From NCBI RefSeq assembly GCF_003852705.1, contig NZ_REFA01000018.1, positions 1-48,438 of the forward strand: 48,438 bases of DNA, read 5' to 3'. The notes under the pieces are model-generated. The model searched no databases and was not told where the DNA came from. It saw only the letters and a list, made by a program, of their open reading frames with translations. Positions 20,554 through 28,872 of the stretch are shown piece after piece. The stretch is from Amniculibacterium aquaticum (GTDB lineage: Bacteria > Bacteroidota > Bacteroidia > Flavobacteriales > Weeksellaceae). How positions within the stretch are numbered: position 1 is the first letter of the stretch; every line of letters starts with the position of its first letter. The position numbers were made by a program, and so were the translations under genes.

Positions 20554-20640
20554 CCCTAGCCCTGATTGCAGTGGAAAGCCCACAGCCAAGCTTGGGAAAA
20601 GCAATGGAGGCGAGGACTTGCAACGGAAAGCAGGTTCCCG
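20554..20640 (+). ncRNA. Second copy of the CCTAGCCC-type structured element
   Basis: Begins CCCTAGCCCTGATTGCAGTGG and ends near ACGGAAAGCAGG, matching the ends of the 646-724 copy. The interior is diverged and contains the palindrome CCAAGCTTGG (20586-20595). It follows the terminator of the deoxyhypusine synthase-like gene and is GC-richer than its surroundings. The function is unknown. It could be a transcribed RNA or a non-autonomous repeat. Confidence 0.4.
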
Positions 20641-20645
20641 GCTAC

Positions 20646-20681
20646 AAAAAAAAAACCTCAACAACTTGGGCGTTGCTGAGG
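20646..20681 (-). terminator. Terminator of the deoxyhypusine synthase-like gene
   Basis: On the minus strand CCTCAGCAAC and GTTGTTGAGG form a 10-bp stem with one mismatch around a six-base loop, followed by ten T. It lies about 30 bases after the stop codon. Confidence 0.85.
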
Positions 20682-20712
20682 TGGATTGTTTTTCTTGGGA
20701 AAAGAATTTCTA

Positions 20713-21690
20713 CTAAGAATTTTCCAAAATGTAGGTAAACATCAGTGGTGCGCAGATGGTGGCATCCGACTCTACAATGTATTTTGGTGTATCGATATCC
20801 AGTTTCCCCCAAGTGATTTTCTCGTTCGGTACCGCTCCGGAATAGGATCCGTAAGAAGTGGTAGAGTCCGAAATTTGGCAGAAATACGCCCAGAAAGGTA
20901 CATCTTCCCACTCCAGATCTTGGTACATCATCGGTACCACACAGATTGGGAAATCTCCGGCGATACCGCCACCAATTTGGAAGAAACCAACACCTTTTCC
21001 TTCGGAGTTTGCTCTGTACCATTCGGTTAGGAAAATCATGTATTCGATTCCGGATTTTACGGTAGAGGCTTGTAATTTTCCTTTGATGACATTGGAAGTG
21101 AAGATGTTCCCCGTGGTAGAATCTTCCCATCCAGGTACTACGATGGGCAAGTTTTTCTCTGCCGCAGCCACGATCCAAGAGTCTTTAGGGTCGATTTCGT
21201 AATACTGCTCCAACACTCCGGAGTTTACTACTTGGTACAAAAATTCGTGTGGGAAATATCGTTCACCTTTGTCTTCGGCAGCATGCCAAACATCTTCCAG
21301 GTGCGTTTGCAATCTACGGAAAGCCTCTTCTTCCGGGATACAAGTATCGGTAACTCTGTTGTAGTGAGCGTCCAAGAGTTCTCTTTCTTGCTCTGGAGTT
21401 AGGTCTCTATAGTTAGGCACTCTTTTGTAGTGGGAATGTGCGACTAAATTCATCACATCTTCTTCCAAATTGGCTCCTGTACAAGAGATAATTTGCACTT
21501 TATCTTGACGGATCATTTCCGCAAGAATTTTCCCCATTTCCGCTGTGGACATTGCCCCAGCAAGGGTAATCATCATTTTACCACCGTCTTTCAGGTGAGC
21601 TACATATCCTTTGGAAGCATCTACCAAAGCCGCAGCGTTGAAATGTAAATAGTACTTTTCTAAAAATTCAGAAATCGGTCTATTGCTCAT
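20713..21690 (-). CDS. Deoxyhypusine synthase family protein
   Basis: A 325-residue protein of the deoxyhypusine/homospermidine synthase fold. It binds NAD and moves the aminobutyl group of spermidine. TLAGAMSTAEMGKILAEMI near residue 45, CTGANLEEDVMNLVAHSHY near 70, ATICAPLMF near the end and the GGGIAGDF segment are family features. Bacteria lack eIF5A, so the true reaction is probably polyamine remodelling (for example homospermidine formation), or it is unknown. The start is the ATG at 21688-21690; an earlier in-frame start adds seven residues but lies over the likely -7 box TATCTTTG (21709-21716). The gene is monocistronic, with a terminator at 20646-20681. Confidence 0.88.
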   Translation of the reverse strand: MSNRPISEFLEKYYLHFNAAALVDASKGYVAHLKDGGKMMITLAGAMSTAEMGKILAEMIRQDKVQIISCTGANLEEDVMNLVAHSHYKRVPNYRDLTPEQERELLDAHYNRVTDTCIPEEEAFRRLQTHLEDVWHAAEDKGERYFPHEFLYQVVNSGVLEQYYEIDPKDSWIVAAAEKNLPIVVPGWEDSTTGNIFTSNVIKGKLQASTVKSGIEYMIFLTEWYRANSEGKGVGFFQIGGGIAGDFPICVVPMMYQDLEWEDVPFWAYFCQISDSTTSYGSYSGAVPNEKITWGKLDIDTPKYIVESDATICAPLMFTYILENS

Positions 21691-21730
21691 GTTAAAATTT
21701 TTATGGTGCAAAGATAGGATTTTTTAATGT

Positions 21731-21812
21731 TTCGTGTTTGGTTTTTAGTTTTTGGGGAACTGACAACTGACAACCGACAACCGACAACTATTAACCAACA
21801 ACCAACAACCAA
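21731..21812. repeat. Heptamer array upstream of queA
   Basis: From 21758 the sequence is a 7-bp tandem: ACAACTG, ACAACCG, ACAACCG, ACAACTA, then ACAACCA units. On its left (21735-21757) is TTTGGTTTTTAGTTTTTGGG, which resembles the opposite orientation. The same heptamers bracket the RAYT and four-helix genes in the met operon. No gene lies between the halves here, so it could be an empty site. Confidence 0.7.
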
Positions 21813-21839
21813 TTCATTTTTTTTACCGAAATTTGCGCC

Positions 21840-23060
21840 ATGCATCCCAGAGAATTAAAAATAGAAAATTTCACCTACGATTTACCCAACGAAAGCATCG
21901 CCTACACACCGGCAGAACCCAGAGACACCTCCAAACTTTTGGTGTACAAAAACGGGAAAATCTCCCAAGATATTTACAGAAATCTAGACTCACAACTTCC
22001 AGAAGACACGGTTCTGGTTTTCAACGATACCCGAGTGATCAAATCCAGGATATTTTTCCAAAGACCCACCGGAGCGGTGATTGAAGTGTTCTGTCTAGAA
22101 CCGTATGGAGAAAATGCCCACTACGAAGCCTTCTTCCAACAAAAAGGAAGCGCATTGTGGACTTGCCTCATCGGGAAAGTCGGAAAATGGAAAGAAAAAC
22201 AACTGACCAAAAGCCTAGACATCAACGGGATTGCGGTTGAACTTTCTGTGGAAATTGTAGAAAAACAAAGTGATGCCTATGTGGTGAAATTTTCTTGGAC
22301 ACCTGAAAATATTTCGTTTGGCGAAGTGATTGACGCTGCCGGAGTAACGCCTCTCCCACCCTACATAAAAAGGATTGCCGACGAACACGACGAGGAAACC
22401 TACCAAACCGTGTACTCGGAAAATGAAGGTTCGGTGGCTGCTCCCACAGCCGGTTTGCATTTTTCTCCTGACATTTTTGACCGTTTGGAAAGGAAAGGAA
22501 TTTCTAAATTGTTCACCACACTTCATGTTGGCGCCGGAACTTTTATGCCCGTAAAATCCGATACCATGGACGGTCATAACATGCATGCCGAAGTGATGAA
22601 TATTTCTGTAGATTTTCTTGAACAACTTCTAGCAAAAATAAATTCGAAGATCATCACCGTTGGGACAACTTCCACACGAACTTTGGAAAGCATCTATTGG
22701 ATGGGAAATAAAATCATCAACCAACCCAACATCAGCCTCGAACAACTGAAGGTGACGCAATGGGAACCTTACGAAGGCATGAAAAGACACGGTGCCGAAG
22801 ATGCGGTTTCGGCCTTGATCGAATGGATAAAACAACGCAAGGAAACCGAGCTTTCCGTAGAAACCCAAATCATCATTGCCCCAAGTTATGAATTTGGAAT
22901 TGTAAAAGGTCTGATCACCAATTTCCACCAGCCGCAATCGACTTTGCTGCTTTTGGTTTCGGCATTGATTGGGGAAAGATGGAAGGAAATTTACCAGTAT
23001 GCTTTGGAAAATAATTTCCGTTTCTTGAGCTACGGCGATGGGAGTTTGCTGTTGAAGTAA
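21840..23060 (+). CDS. queA: S-adenosylmethionine:tRNA ribosyltransferase-isomerase QueA
   Basis: A 406-residue enzyme of queuosine synthesis that moves the ribosyl part of SAM onto preQ1 in the tRNA wobble position, giving epoxyqueuosine. The N-terminal LPNESIAYTPAEPRDTSKLL, the central VFNDTRVIKSR near residue 63, GSVAAPTAGLHF near 201, LHVGAGTF near 228 and TNFHQPQSTLLLLVSALIG near 360 are diagnostic. It is about 50 residues longer than the E. coli enzyme, with extra sequence between the two domains. The ATG at 21840 follows AT-rich sequence and the heptamer array. The perfect inverted repeat at 23075-23107 follows its stop. Confidence 0.96.
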   Translation: MHPRELKIENFTYDLPNESIAYTPAEPRDTSKLLVYKNGKISQDIYRNLDSQLPEDTVLVFNDTRVIKSRIFFQRPTGAVIEVFCLEPYGENAHYEAFFQQKGSALWTCLIGKVGKWKEKQLTKSLDINGIAVELSVEIVEKQSDAYVVKFSWTPENISFGEVIDAAGVTPLPPYIKRIADEHDEETYQTVYSENEGSVAAPTAGLHFSPDIFDRLERKGISKLFTTLHVGAGTFMPVKSDTMDGHNMHAEVMNISVDFLEQLLAKINSKIITVGTTSTRTLESIYWMGNKIINQPNISLEQLKVTQWEPYEGMKRHGAEDAVSALIEWIKQRKETELSVETQIIIAPSYEFGIVKGLITNFHQPQSTLLLLVSALIGERWKEIYQYALENNFRFLSYGDGSLLLK

Positions 23061-23074
23061 TTTTTTTTGAACTC

Positions 23075-23107
23075 AATCCTTCAAGGATTTAAAATCCTTG
23101 AAGGATT
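23075..23107. repeat. Perfect 16-bp inverted repeat after queA
   Basis: AATCCTTCAAGGATTT (23075-23090) is the exact reverse complement of 23092-23107 with a one-base loop. Each arm also contains a small internal palindrome (ATCCTTGAAGGAT). It is of the same kind as the hairpins in the 118-bp repeats at the left end. No T run follows it, so I call it a REP-like element rather than a plain terminator. Confidence 0.8.
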
Positions 23108-23177
23108 CTAAACTAAATTAATTCTCAAACAAAGCAAAAATCCAAATAAAAAAGGATTCAATATTAAATAAATCATC

Positions 23178-23858
23178 ATGGAAAAAATCTTAATGAATTG
23201 GAGCGGTGGGAAAGATTCGGCCATGGCTTTGCACCTGCTTCAACAAAATAAAAACATTGAGGTGATTTCTTTATTAACCTCGGTCAACAAAGAGATGCAA
23301 AGAATTTCCATGCACGGTGTACACATTGATTTGTTGAAAAAACAAGCCGATTGCATTGGGCTTAGTCTTCATTTGTTGCAGGTACCAGAATCGACGGAGA
23401 TGGATGCTTATGAAAAAGCAATGGAAGAACAGCTGTCTTATTTCTCAAAACTTGGTGTTAGGACTTCGGCTTTTGGGGATATTTTGTTGGAAGATTTGAA
23501 AGCGTATCGGGAGAAACAGTTGGCAAAAATCGGTTGGAAGGCTGAATTTCCTTTGTGGCAAAAAGACACCAAAAAATTGGTGCATGACTTTATTGAAATG
23601 GGCTTCAGAACGAGAGTTTGCTGCATCAACAAAGAATTTTTGGGGACAGAATTTTTAGGAAGAGACATCGATGAAGATTTTATCAATGATTTACCAAAAA
23701 ATGTAGATCCTTGTGGTGAAAATGGCGAGTTTCATACCTTTGTGTACGACGGACCCATTTTCAGAGAACCCCTGAACATCAGCAACGGAGAGAAGATCGA
23801 AAAATCGTATTCCCACGATGGGAAAAGCTACGGTTTTGAGTTTATCGATTTGAAATAA
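23178..23858 (+). CDS. Dph6-like ATP pyrophosphatase (diphthine-ammonia ligase family)
   Basis: A 226-residue adenine-nucleotide alpha-hydrolase-like protein. The PP-loop MNWSGGKDSAMAL is at residues 6-18. The family block ELSYFSKLGVRTSAFGDILL lies near residues 87-106, with EKQLAKIGWKAEFPLW after it, and DPCGENGEFHTFVYDGP near 178 is the C-terminal Dph6 signature. In eukaryotes and archaea Dph6 amidates diphthine on EF-2. Bacteria lack diphthamide, so the bacterial substrate is unknown. Some relatives act on B12 or polyamine-like molecules, but that is not shown here. It stands alone, convergent with arfB. Confidence 0.85.
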   Translation: MEKILMNWSGGKDSAMALHLLQQNKNIEVISLLTSVNKEMQRISMHGVHIDLLKKQADCIGLSLHLLQVPESTEMDAYEKAMEEQLSYFSKLGVRTSAFGDILLEDLKAYREKQLAKIGWKAEFPLWQKDTKKLVHDFIEMGFRTRVCCINKEFLGTEFLGRDIDEDFINDLPKNVDPCGENGEFHTFVYDGPIFREPLNISNGEKIEKSYSHDGKSYGFEFIDLK

Positions 23859-23869
23859 TCGGATAACCA

Positions 23870-24268
23870 TCAGTCACCCAATTTGAAATTTCTTCTGTTC
23901 TTTTTTTCAGAATGTTGTTTTTTTTGGTCTATTCTTTTTTCTTTAGAAGCTCTTGTGGGTTTAGTTTTCAACCTTTTTTTATCCATTTTCAGAGCACGAT
24001 CTACCAATAACAAGATTTTATTGATGGCTAAAACCTTATTTTCCAACTGCGATCTGGTTTCTTGCGCCATCACTTGCAAATATCCTTCGGAATTAATTTT
24101 ATTTTTCAATTTTTCCATTATTCTTAATTTTTCATCCAAATTGAAAAATAGAGAATTCATCACCAACCATTTGGCGGTCACCATGGTTTCCACTTTATTT
24201 ACATTTTGACCTCCAGCACCACTGCTTCTGGCGGTTTTGAATTCTAACTCCGAACTGAAATTTTTCAT
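23870..24268 (-). CDS. arfB: Peptidyl-tRNA hydrolase ArfB (stalled-ribosome rescue)
   Basis: A protein of about 132 residues related to class I release factors. The catalytic SSGAGGQNVNKVET motif, with the GGQ loop, lies near residues 15-28. The basic C-terminal tail (KPTRASKEKRIDQKK) enters the empty mRNA channel of stalled ribosomes. I place the start at the ATG 24266-24268. A GTG at 24299-24301 would add 11 residues but overlaps a consensus -7 box (TACATTTG on minus, 24301-24308), which argues against it. It is divergent from the methionine operon. Confidence 0.92.
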   Translation of the reverse strand: MKNFSSELEFKTARSSGAGGQNVNKVETMVTAKWLVMNSLFFNLDEKLRIMEKLKNKINSEGYLQVMAQETRSQLENKVLAINKILLLVDRALKMDKKRLKTKPTRASKEKRIDQKKQHSEKKNRRNFKLGD

Positions 24269-24300
24269 AAGTACAAATGGTTCATTCTTTACACCATTCA

Positions 24301-24308
24301 CAAATGTA
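24301..24308 (-). promoter_or_regulatory. -7 promoter element of arfB
   Basis: Minus-strand TACATTTG, a full TAnnTTTG match, about 32 bases before the arfB ATG. No TTG at the -33 spacing is seen. Confidence 0.5.
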
Positions 24309-24384
24309 AGGGAATAAAAAGGCTTTTAAAACATGATCTGATAAAAAAATATTAAAAAAATTAATGATATTAAAAAAACTTTTA

Positions 24385-24392
24385 TACATTTG
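24385..24392 (+). promoter_or_regulatory. -7 promoter element of the methionine operon
   Basis: TACATTTG matches the consensus and is followed by CAG, which places transcription start near 24398, about 25 bases before the riboswitch aptamer. The upstream region is AT-rich without a clear TTG. Confidence 0.6.
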
Positions 24393-24424
24393 CAGTCAAG
24401 AATTGCTCTTTTACATACTGAAAA

Positions 24425-24532
24425 TGTTATCCAGAAAGGTGGAGGGAATAGACCCAACGAAGCCTTGGCAACCTCTCGCGAAAGCGAAAAGGTGCTAAAT
24501 TCTATCCAAAAAATATTGAGGAGAAGATAACA
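24425..24532 (+). promoter_or_regulatory. SAM-I (S-box) riboswitch
   Basis: A SAM-sensing aptamer in the leader of the methionine operon. P1 is TGTTATC (24425-24431) with GATAACA (24526-24532). The conserved core follows in order: AGAAAGGTGGAGGGA, GACCCAACGAAGCC, TTGGCAACC, an apical stem CTCTCGCGAAAGCG, AAGGTGCTAAATTC, and GAGAAGATAAC. These are the classic S-box landmarks, including the kink-turn and pseudoknot segments. Downstream, TACATA (24546-24551) and TATGTA (24558-24563) form a short hairpin before GCATTTTC, the probable expression platform. The expected logic is lowered expression when SAM is plentiful. Confidence 0.95.
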
Positions 24533-24597
24533 ATCATCCATTTCTTACATACTTTCTTATGTAGCATTTTCATTGTTGAATTATTAAATAATAAAAA

Positions 24598-25578
24598 ATG
24601 CTACAACACTTACTCATCACCGACTACACTTGTCTTTCGGGACAAACCTCTACCATTAATCTCACATTCGAAGTTTTTGGTCAACCCTTGCATTCTGCAC
24701 CTGTGGTACTCATCAACCATGCCCTCACCGGAAATTCCAATGTTGCCGGCACCAACGGGTGGTGGAAAACCTTGGTGGGACCTGAAAAAACCATCGATAC
24801 TGAAAAATACACCGTCCTTTGCTTCAATATTCCTGGAAATGGATATCAACATTATGGTTCTGTTGAAATCACTCAATTTACCGTTCAAGATGTAGCAAAA
24901 ATTTTCAGATTGGGATTGGAAAAGCTTGGCATTCAAAAACTTCACACCATAATTGGTGGATCAATTGGTGGAGCGATTGGCTGGGAAATGCTTGCTCAAA
25001 ACCCTAAAATTACGGAACGACTGATCCCTATTGCCACAGCAGACAAAACCAGCGATTGGCTGAATGCACAATGCCTCATCCAAAATTTTTTATTGGATTT
25101 ACCCGAAAATGCGTTAGAAAAAGCACGAATGCACGCCATGCTGTGCTACAGAACTCCAGAATCCATCAACCAAAGATTTCAAAATGAAAAACAGGATCAA
25201 GAAAAATTAAAATCCCAAGAATGGTTGGAACATCATGGAGACGCCCTGAAAAACAGATTTCAAAAAGAAGCCTACCGAAACATGAACCACCTTTTGACCA
25301 GCATACAAACGAATCTTGAGTTGTTAAAAAATACCGATGCTGAAATTCATCTTATTGCTGTGGATTCCGATTTATTTTTCCCGGCCATTGAAATTAAAAA
25401 TACCTACCAAAAATTAAAAAAAGAAATTAAAAACATCAGTTACAACGAGATAAAATCGATTCACGGTCACGATGCCTTTTTAATAGAATACGAACAACTC
25501 AACCAAATCCTTAACCCCATTTTAAATTATCATGAACAACAATACCATTACAATCTACAAGAACAAAGCACTTATTAA
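24598..25578 (+). CDS. metX: Homoserine O-acyltransferase MetX-like
   Basis: A 326-residue alpha/beta-hydrolase enzyme that acylates homoserine, normally with acetyl-CoA, the first committed step to methionine. NHALTGNSNVAG near residue 40 is the oxyanion strand, and GGSIGGAIGWEM near 121 holds the nucleophile Ser. Asp (AVDSDLFFPA near 259) and His (IHGHDAFL near 292) complete the triad. It is shorter than the typical 350-380 because the lid region is reduced, as I recall for flavobacterial forms. It is the first gene after the SAM riboswitch. Its last 47 bases overlap the next gene in another frame. Confidence 0.9.
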   Translation: MLQHLLITDYTCLSGQTSTINLTFEVFGQPLHSAPVVLINHALTGNSNVAGTNGWWKTLVGPEKTIDTEKYTVLCFNIPGNGYQHYGSVEITQFTVQDVAKIFRLGLEKLGIQKLHTIIGGSIGGAIGWEMLAQNPKITERLIPIATADKTSDWLNAQCLIQNFLLDLPENALEKARMHAMLCYRTPESINQRFQNEKQDQEKLKSQEWLEHHGDALKNRFQKEAYRNMNHLLTSIQTNLELLKNTDAEIHLIAVDSDLFFPAIEIKNTYQKLKKEIKNISYNEIKSIHGHDAFLIEYEQLNQILNPILNYHEQQYHYNLQEQSTY

Positions 25579-27067
25579 TTTCGAAGGTCAAGACTTCCTA
25601 GGTCAATACGGCATAGATTCTAGAATTTTCCACGCTCTGAACAATCAAAAAATATCCGTGGGCATCATTTCTCAACAAGCCATTGAAAATGGAATTTCCG
25701 TTTTGGTGGACGAAAAAGATGCTAAAGAAGCGGTTTCTTGCCTTGAAAGAGAGTTTGAAAAAGAGAGAAAATTTGGGGTTGTCAACAGCATTTTCAATAT
25801 CGAAGGACTCTCTGCCTTGGGTTTTGTTACAGACAATTTCAATAAAATCCTTACTGCTCTCAAAAAAAATAAAATCTACCCTCTGTTGCTCAATCAAGTT
25901 GCAATAGACGGTCGGGTTAATTTGGTTGTAGTAAACAGTCAGCTTGAAAAAACAAAAGCCATTATTGAAAGCGAAATTTTTGGTAAAGCAAAGTCCGTAC
26001 ATTTGGCACTCATTGGTCACGGAAATGTGGGTGGAGCGTTATTAGATCAGATTCTGGAATCTTCTACCGAAATTTTATCCAGAAAAAACATCAATCTGAA
26101 AGTGGTTGCCATTGCCAATTCTAAAAACCTTATCGTGAATCAATTTGGTTTGGGAAATGATTGGCTCAAAAAAATAAAATCATCGACTACGGCATCAAAA
26201 GTGGATTACATTCTGGATTTTGTTAAAGAAAATCAACTGGAAAACCTTATTGTTGTTGACAACACCGCAAGTAAAGATTTTGTAAAACACTACCCTACTT
26301 TTGCTGAGAATGGCTTTGATGTGGTCTCTTCCAATAAAATTTTCAATACCCAATCCATTTCCAGTTACAGAAACTTCAGAAAGATCCTGAAGAAAAACAA
26401 TAAAAAATACCTCTACGAAACCAATGTTGGAGCAGGTCTGCCGTTGATAGACACCATTAAACTTTTGCACCTTTCCGGAGAAAACATCACCCGAATAAAA
26501 GGCGTATTTTCAGGTTCATTGAGTTATATCTTCAACCATTTTTCTGTTAGAAACGAAAAGTTCTCTACGATTCTCCAAGAAGCTCTGGACAAAGGATATA
26601 CAGAACCCGACCCTAGAGAAGATCTCTCCGGAAATGATGTTGCCCGAAAACTATTAATCCTTGCCAGAGAGTTGGATTTAATCAATGAATTTGATGACAT
26701 CAACATTCAAAATTTAATTCCAGAAAACCTCCAAAACATCGATAAACAAGAATTCTTGAACCGTTTCGCCGACCTTGATGATTATTTTCAAAATATAAAA
26801 AATAACCTTCCAGAGAATCATGTACTTCGATTTGTAGGGGATTTACACGGAGATCTTCAACAAGAAAAAGGAAGTTTAGATGTCAATTTAATAACCGTTC
26901 CCGCTCAATCGGCACTCGGCCAACTGAAAGGTTCGGACTCCATTTTTGAAATTTACACCGAGTCTTATGGCGAAAATCCTATTGTCATCATGGGAGCCGG
27001 AGCCGGAGCACAAGTTACAGCGAGAGGCGTTTTTGGGGATATTTTAAGAATTTCTGAAACTAGATAA
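25532..27067 (+). CDS. Homoserine dehydrogenase with N-terminal ACT domains (ThrA-like without kinase)
   Basis: A 511-residue protein. Residues about 1-155 resemble the paired ACT regulatory domains at the end of aspartokinase ([39 protein letters not shown]). The rest is homoserine dehydrogenase: NAD-binding [16 protein letters not shown] near 162, then [17 protein letters not shown] near 294, [12 protein letters not shown] near 321 and [18 protein letters not shown] near 361. It reduces aspartate semialdehyde to homoserine, the substrate of MetX. It looks like ThrA that lost its kinase but kept the allosteric part, so threonine or other amino acid control is plausible. The ATG at 25532 overlaps metX by 47 bases. 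Confidence 0.9.
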   Translation: MNNNTITIYKNKALINFEGQDFLGQYGIDSRIFHALNNQKISVGIISQQAIENGISVLVDEKDAKEAVSCLEREFEKERKFGVVNSIFNIEGLSALGFVTDNFNKILTALKKNKIYPLLLNQVAIDGRVNLVVVNSQLEKTKAIIESEIFGKAKSVHLALIGHGNVGGALLDQILESSTEILSRKNINLKVVAIANSKNLIVNQFGLGNDWLKKIKSSTTASKVDYILDFVKENQLENLIVVDNTASKDFVKHYPTFAENGFDVVSSNKIFNTQSISSYRNFRKILKKNNKKYLYETNVGAGLPLIDTIKLLHLSGENITRIKGVFSGSLSYIFNHFSVRNEKFSTILQEALDKGYTEPDPREDLSGNDVARKLLILARELDLINEFDDINIQNLIPENLQNIDKQEFLNRFADLDDYFQNIKNNLPENHVLRFVGDLHGDLQQEKGSLDVNLITVPAQSALGQLKGSDSIFEIYTESYGENPIVIMGAGAGAQVTARGVFGDILRISETR

Positions 27068-27084
27068 TTTATAACTTTAACACT

Positions 27085-28089
27085 ATGAAATCACTTTCTC
27101 TAATAAAAAATATCCTTTCCCAACGCATCCTCATCCTCGACGGTGCCATGGGAACCATGTTGCAACGCCATCAATTTTCAGAAGAAGATTTCCGTGGCGA
27201 AAGATTTAAAGATTGGCCAAAACCGGTGAAAGGAAATAATGATTTACTTTCCCTCACCCAACCCGAAGCCATTGCCGATGTACACAGACAATATTTTGAA
27301 GCCGGTGCTGATATTGTGGAAACCAATACCTTCTCCGGAACCACCATAGCCATGGCCGATTACGGCATGGAAGAATTGGTATACGAACTCAATTTCGAGT
27401 CTGCAAAAATTGCCAGAAAAGTAGCCGATAAATTTACCGCCGCACAACCCAACAAACCAAGATTTGTTGCCGGAGCAATCGGTCCTACCAATAGAACGGC
27501 ATCTCTTTCTCCGGATGTAAACGATCCGGGTTTTAGAGCCATCACTTTTGAAGAACTGAGAGTTGCCTACAAACAACAAGCAGAAGCTTTGCTGGACGGT
27601 GGTGTGGATATCCTTTTGGTGGAAACTATTTTTGATACCTTGAACGCCAAAGCTGCATTGTTTGCCATTGATGAAATTCAGGAAGAGAGAAATATACAAA
27701 TTCCAATTATGGTCAGCGGAACCATTACCGATGCTTCGGGCAGAACGCTTTCTGGTCAAACTGCCGAAGCTTTTTTAATTTCTATTTCTCATCTTAATTT
27801 ATTGAGTGTAGGCTTCAATTGTGCTTTGGGAGCAAAACAACTTACGCCTTACTTGGAAACCATTGCCAACAAATCCAATTTTGCCATTTCCGCTTATCCC
27901 AATGCCGGACTTCCGAATGCTTTTGGACAATATGATGAAAGCCCGGAGCAGATGGCAGAACAAATCCGAGAGTATGCCGAGAAAGGACTCATCAACATCG
28001 TTGGAGGTTGCTGTGGCACTACTCCACCGCACATCAAAGCCATTGCTGAATTGGTGGCAAAGTATGAGCCGAGAGGGGTTGGTGTTTGA
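27085..28089 (+). CDS. metH: Methionine synthase, homocysteine-binding half (split MetH)
   Basis: A 334-residue protein equal to the first domain of cobalamin-dependent methionine synthase. It starts with [10 protein letters not shown] near residue 20 and has [13 protein letters not shown] near 73. Zinc ligands are the Cys in [10 protein letters not shown] near 246 and the CysCys pair in [14 protein letters not shown] near 312. It binds and activates homocysteine; the other half, with pterin, cobalamin and reactivation domains, is encoded at 28873-31584. A two-gene MetH is known in Bacteroidota, so the split itself is not a mutation, but here a RAYT and its hairpins occupy the gap. Confidence 0.95.
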   Translation: MKSLSLIKNILSQRILILDGAMGTMLQRHQFSEEDFRGERFKDWPKPVKGNNDLLSLTQPEAIADVHRQYFEAGADIVETNTFSGTTIAMADYGMEELVYELNFESAKIARKVADKFTAAQPNKPRFVAGAIGPTNRTASLSPDVNDPGFRAITFEELRVAYKQQAEALLDGGVDILLVETIFDTLNAKAALFAIDEIQEERNIQIPIMVSGTITDASGRTLSGQTAEAFLISISHLNLLSVGFNCALGAKQLTPYLETIANKSNFAISAYPNAGLPNAFGQYDESPEQMAEQIREYAEKGLINIVGGCCGTTPPHIKAIAELVAKYEPRGVGV

Positions 28090-28093
28090 TGGT

Positions 28094-28116
28094 TTTCAGT
28101 TGTTGGTTGTCGGTTA
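28094..28116 (+). repeat. Left heptamer block before the RAYT insertion
   Basis: The segment contains TTTTCAGTTGTTGGTTGTCGG, built on 7-bp units. Its AGTTGTTGGTTG (28098-28109) is the exact reverse complement of CAACCAACAACT (28896-28907) at the start of the second metH half, so the whole RAYT region sits between inverted heptamer blocks. Confidence 0.6.
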
Positions 28117-28131
28117 ATTGATAATTAAAGA

Positions 28132-28224
28132 GCCACGAAGTGGCGACATCAACAACATAGGGTGAAGCCCTATGAACACAGAGAATAACCCCATAACGAA
28201 TAACAGAAAGAGGTCTGAAAGACC
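28132..28224 (+). repeat. REP hairpins upstream of the RAYT, GAA-loop orientation
   Basis: Three short perfect hairpins: GCCAC-GAA-GTGGC (28132-28144), CATAGGG-TGAAG-CCCTATG (28156-28174) and GGTCT-GAA-AGACC (28212-28224). All carry GAA in the loop in this orientation. Such hairpins are the expected binding sites of the REP-associated tyrosine transposase at 28257. Confidence 0.85.
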
Positions 28225-28256
28225 GACATCATTTTATAAACTTAAAATTAAATATC

Positions 28257-28709
28257 ATGGGACAATCATTAAATAAAATATATGTTCATTTGGTATTTAG
28301 CACCAAGAATAGACAACCCGTAATTGATGATTTTATTAAAGATGAATTATTCAGTTATCTTGGTGGGATATGCAGAAATTTAGAATGCAACCCCATTCAA
28401 GTTGGAGGATATAAAGACCATGTACATATCCTATGTTTATTATCAAAAAAGATCGCACTCATGAAATTGCTTGAAGAAATAAAATCCAATTCTTCAAAAT
28501 GGATAAAAACAAAAGGTACCGAGTTTAAAGATTTTTATTGGCAAAATGGATACGGTGCTTTTTTAGTAAATCCTACGGAAATAGAGATTGTGAAAAAATA
28601 TATCATCAACCAAAAAGAATACCATCAAAAAAGAAGTTTCCAAGAAGAATACCTGGCATTTTTAAACAAATATAACGTTGAATACGACGAGAAATATCTT
28701 TGGGAATAA
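28257..28709 (+). CDS. REP-associated tyrosine transposase (RAYT, Y1/HUH, IS200-like)
   Basis: A 150-residue, apparently complete single-strand HUH endonuclease. The N-terminus MGQSLNKIYVHLVFSTKNRQP is typical. The metal-binding HUH motif is DHVHIL near residue 58 and the likely catalytic Tyr is in NQKEYHQKRSFQEEY near 121-130. The C-terminus NVEYDEKYLWE is also family-typical. These enzymes cleave and join REP hairpins and are usually single-copy domesticated relatives of IS200 transposases. It lies between the two metH halves in the same direction as the operon, so the SAM riboswitch probably controls it too. Flanking hairpins at 28132-28224 and 28718-28829 are likely its substrates. Confidence 0.9.
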   Translation: MGQSLNKIYVHLVFSTKNRQPVIDDFIKDELFSYLGGICRNLECNPIQVGGYKDHVHILCLLSKKIALMKLLEEIKSNSSKWIKTKGTEFKDFYWQNGYGAFLVNPTEIEIVKKYIINQKEYHQKRSFQEEYLAFLNKYNVEYDEKYLWE

Positions 28710-28717
28710 AGGATGTC

Positions 28718-28829
28718 GCCCTTTCAGGGCTCCCCTCTTTTGCCTTAAAAATCATAGGGTTTCACCCTATGCTATTGATTTCGCCACTTCGTGGCTCCTC
28801 TACATATTCACAAAAAGGTCTGAAAGACC
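28718..28829 (+). repeat. REP hairpins downstream of the RAYT, mostly TTC-loop orientation
   Basis: Hairpins GCCCT-TTC-AGGGC (28718-28730), CATAGGGT-TTC-ACCCTATG (28753-28771), GCCAC-TTC-GTGGC (28783-28795) and GGTCT-GAA-AGACC (28817-28829). Two repeat the left-side stems with the loop complemented (GAA to TTC), so they are inverted copies, while the GGTCT copy is direct. A degraded copy of the CATAGGG type follows near 28841-28858. Confidence 0.85.
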
Positions 28830-28872
28830 AATAACATTAACATCAGGTGCAGCCTTATGAAAATTTAAAAAA

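Noticed and set aside
20449-20664. Minus-strand 71-residue reading frame over the second structured element
   Set aside because: Same reason: it follows the RNA-like copy at 20554-20640 and runs into the terminator of the neighbouring gene.
20642-21178. 178-residue minus-strand frame inside the deoxyhypusine synthase-like gene
   Set aside because: Cys/His/Arg-rich shadow translation of the real gene in another frame; it also reads through the terminator.
28132-28829. CRISPR or tRNA-like structures around the RAYT
   Set aside because: The hairpins are short REP-type stems with GAA/TTC loops, not regularly spaced repeats, and no tRNA fold is present.
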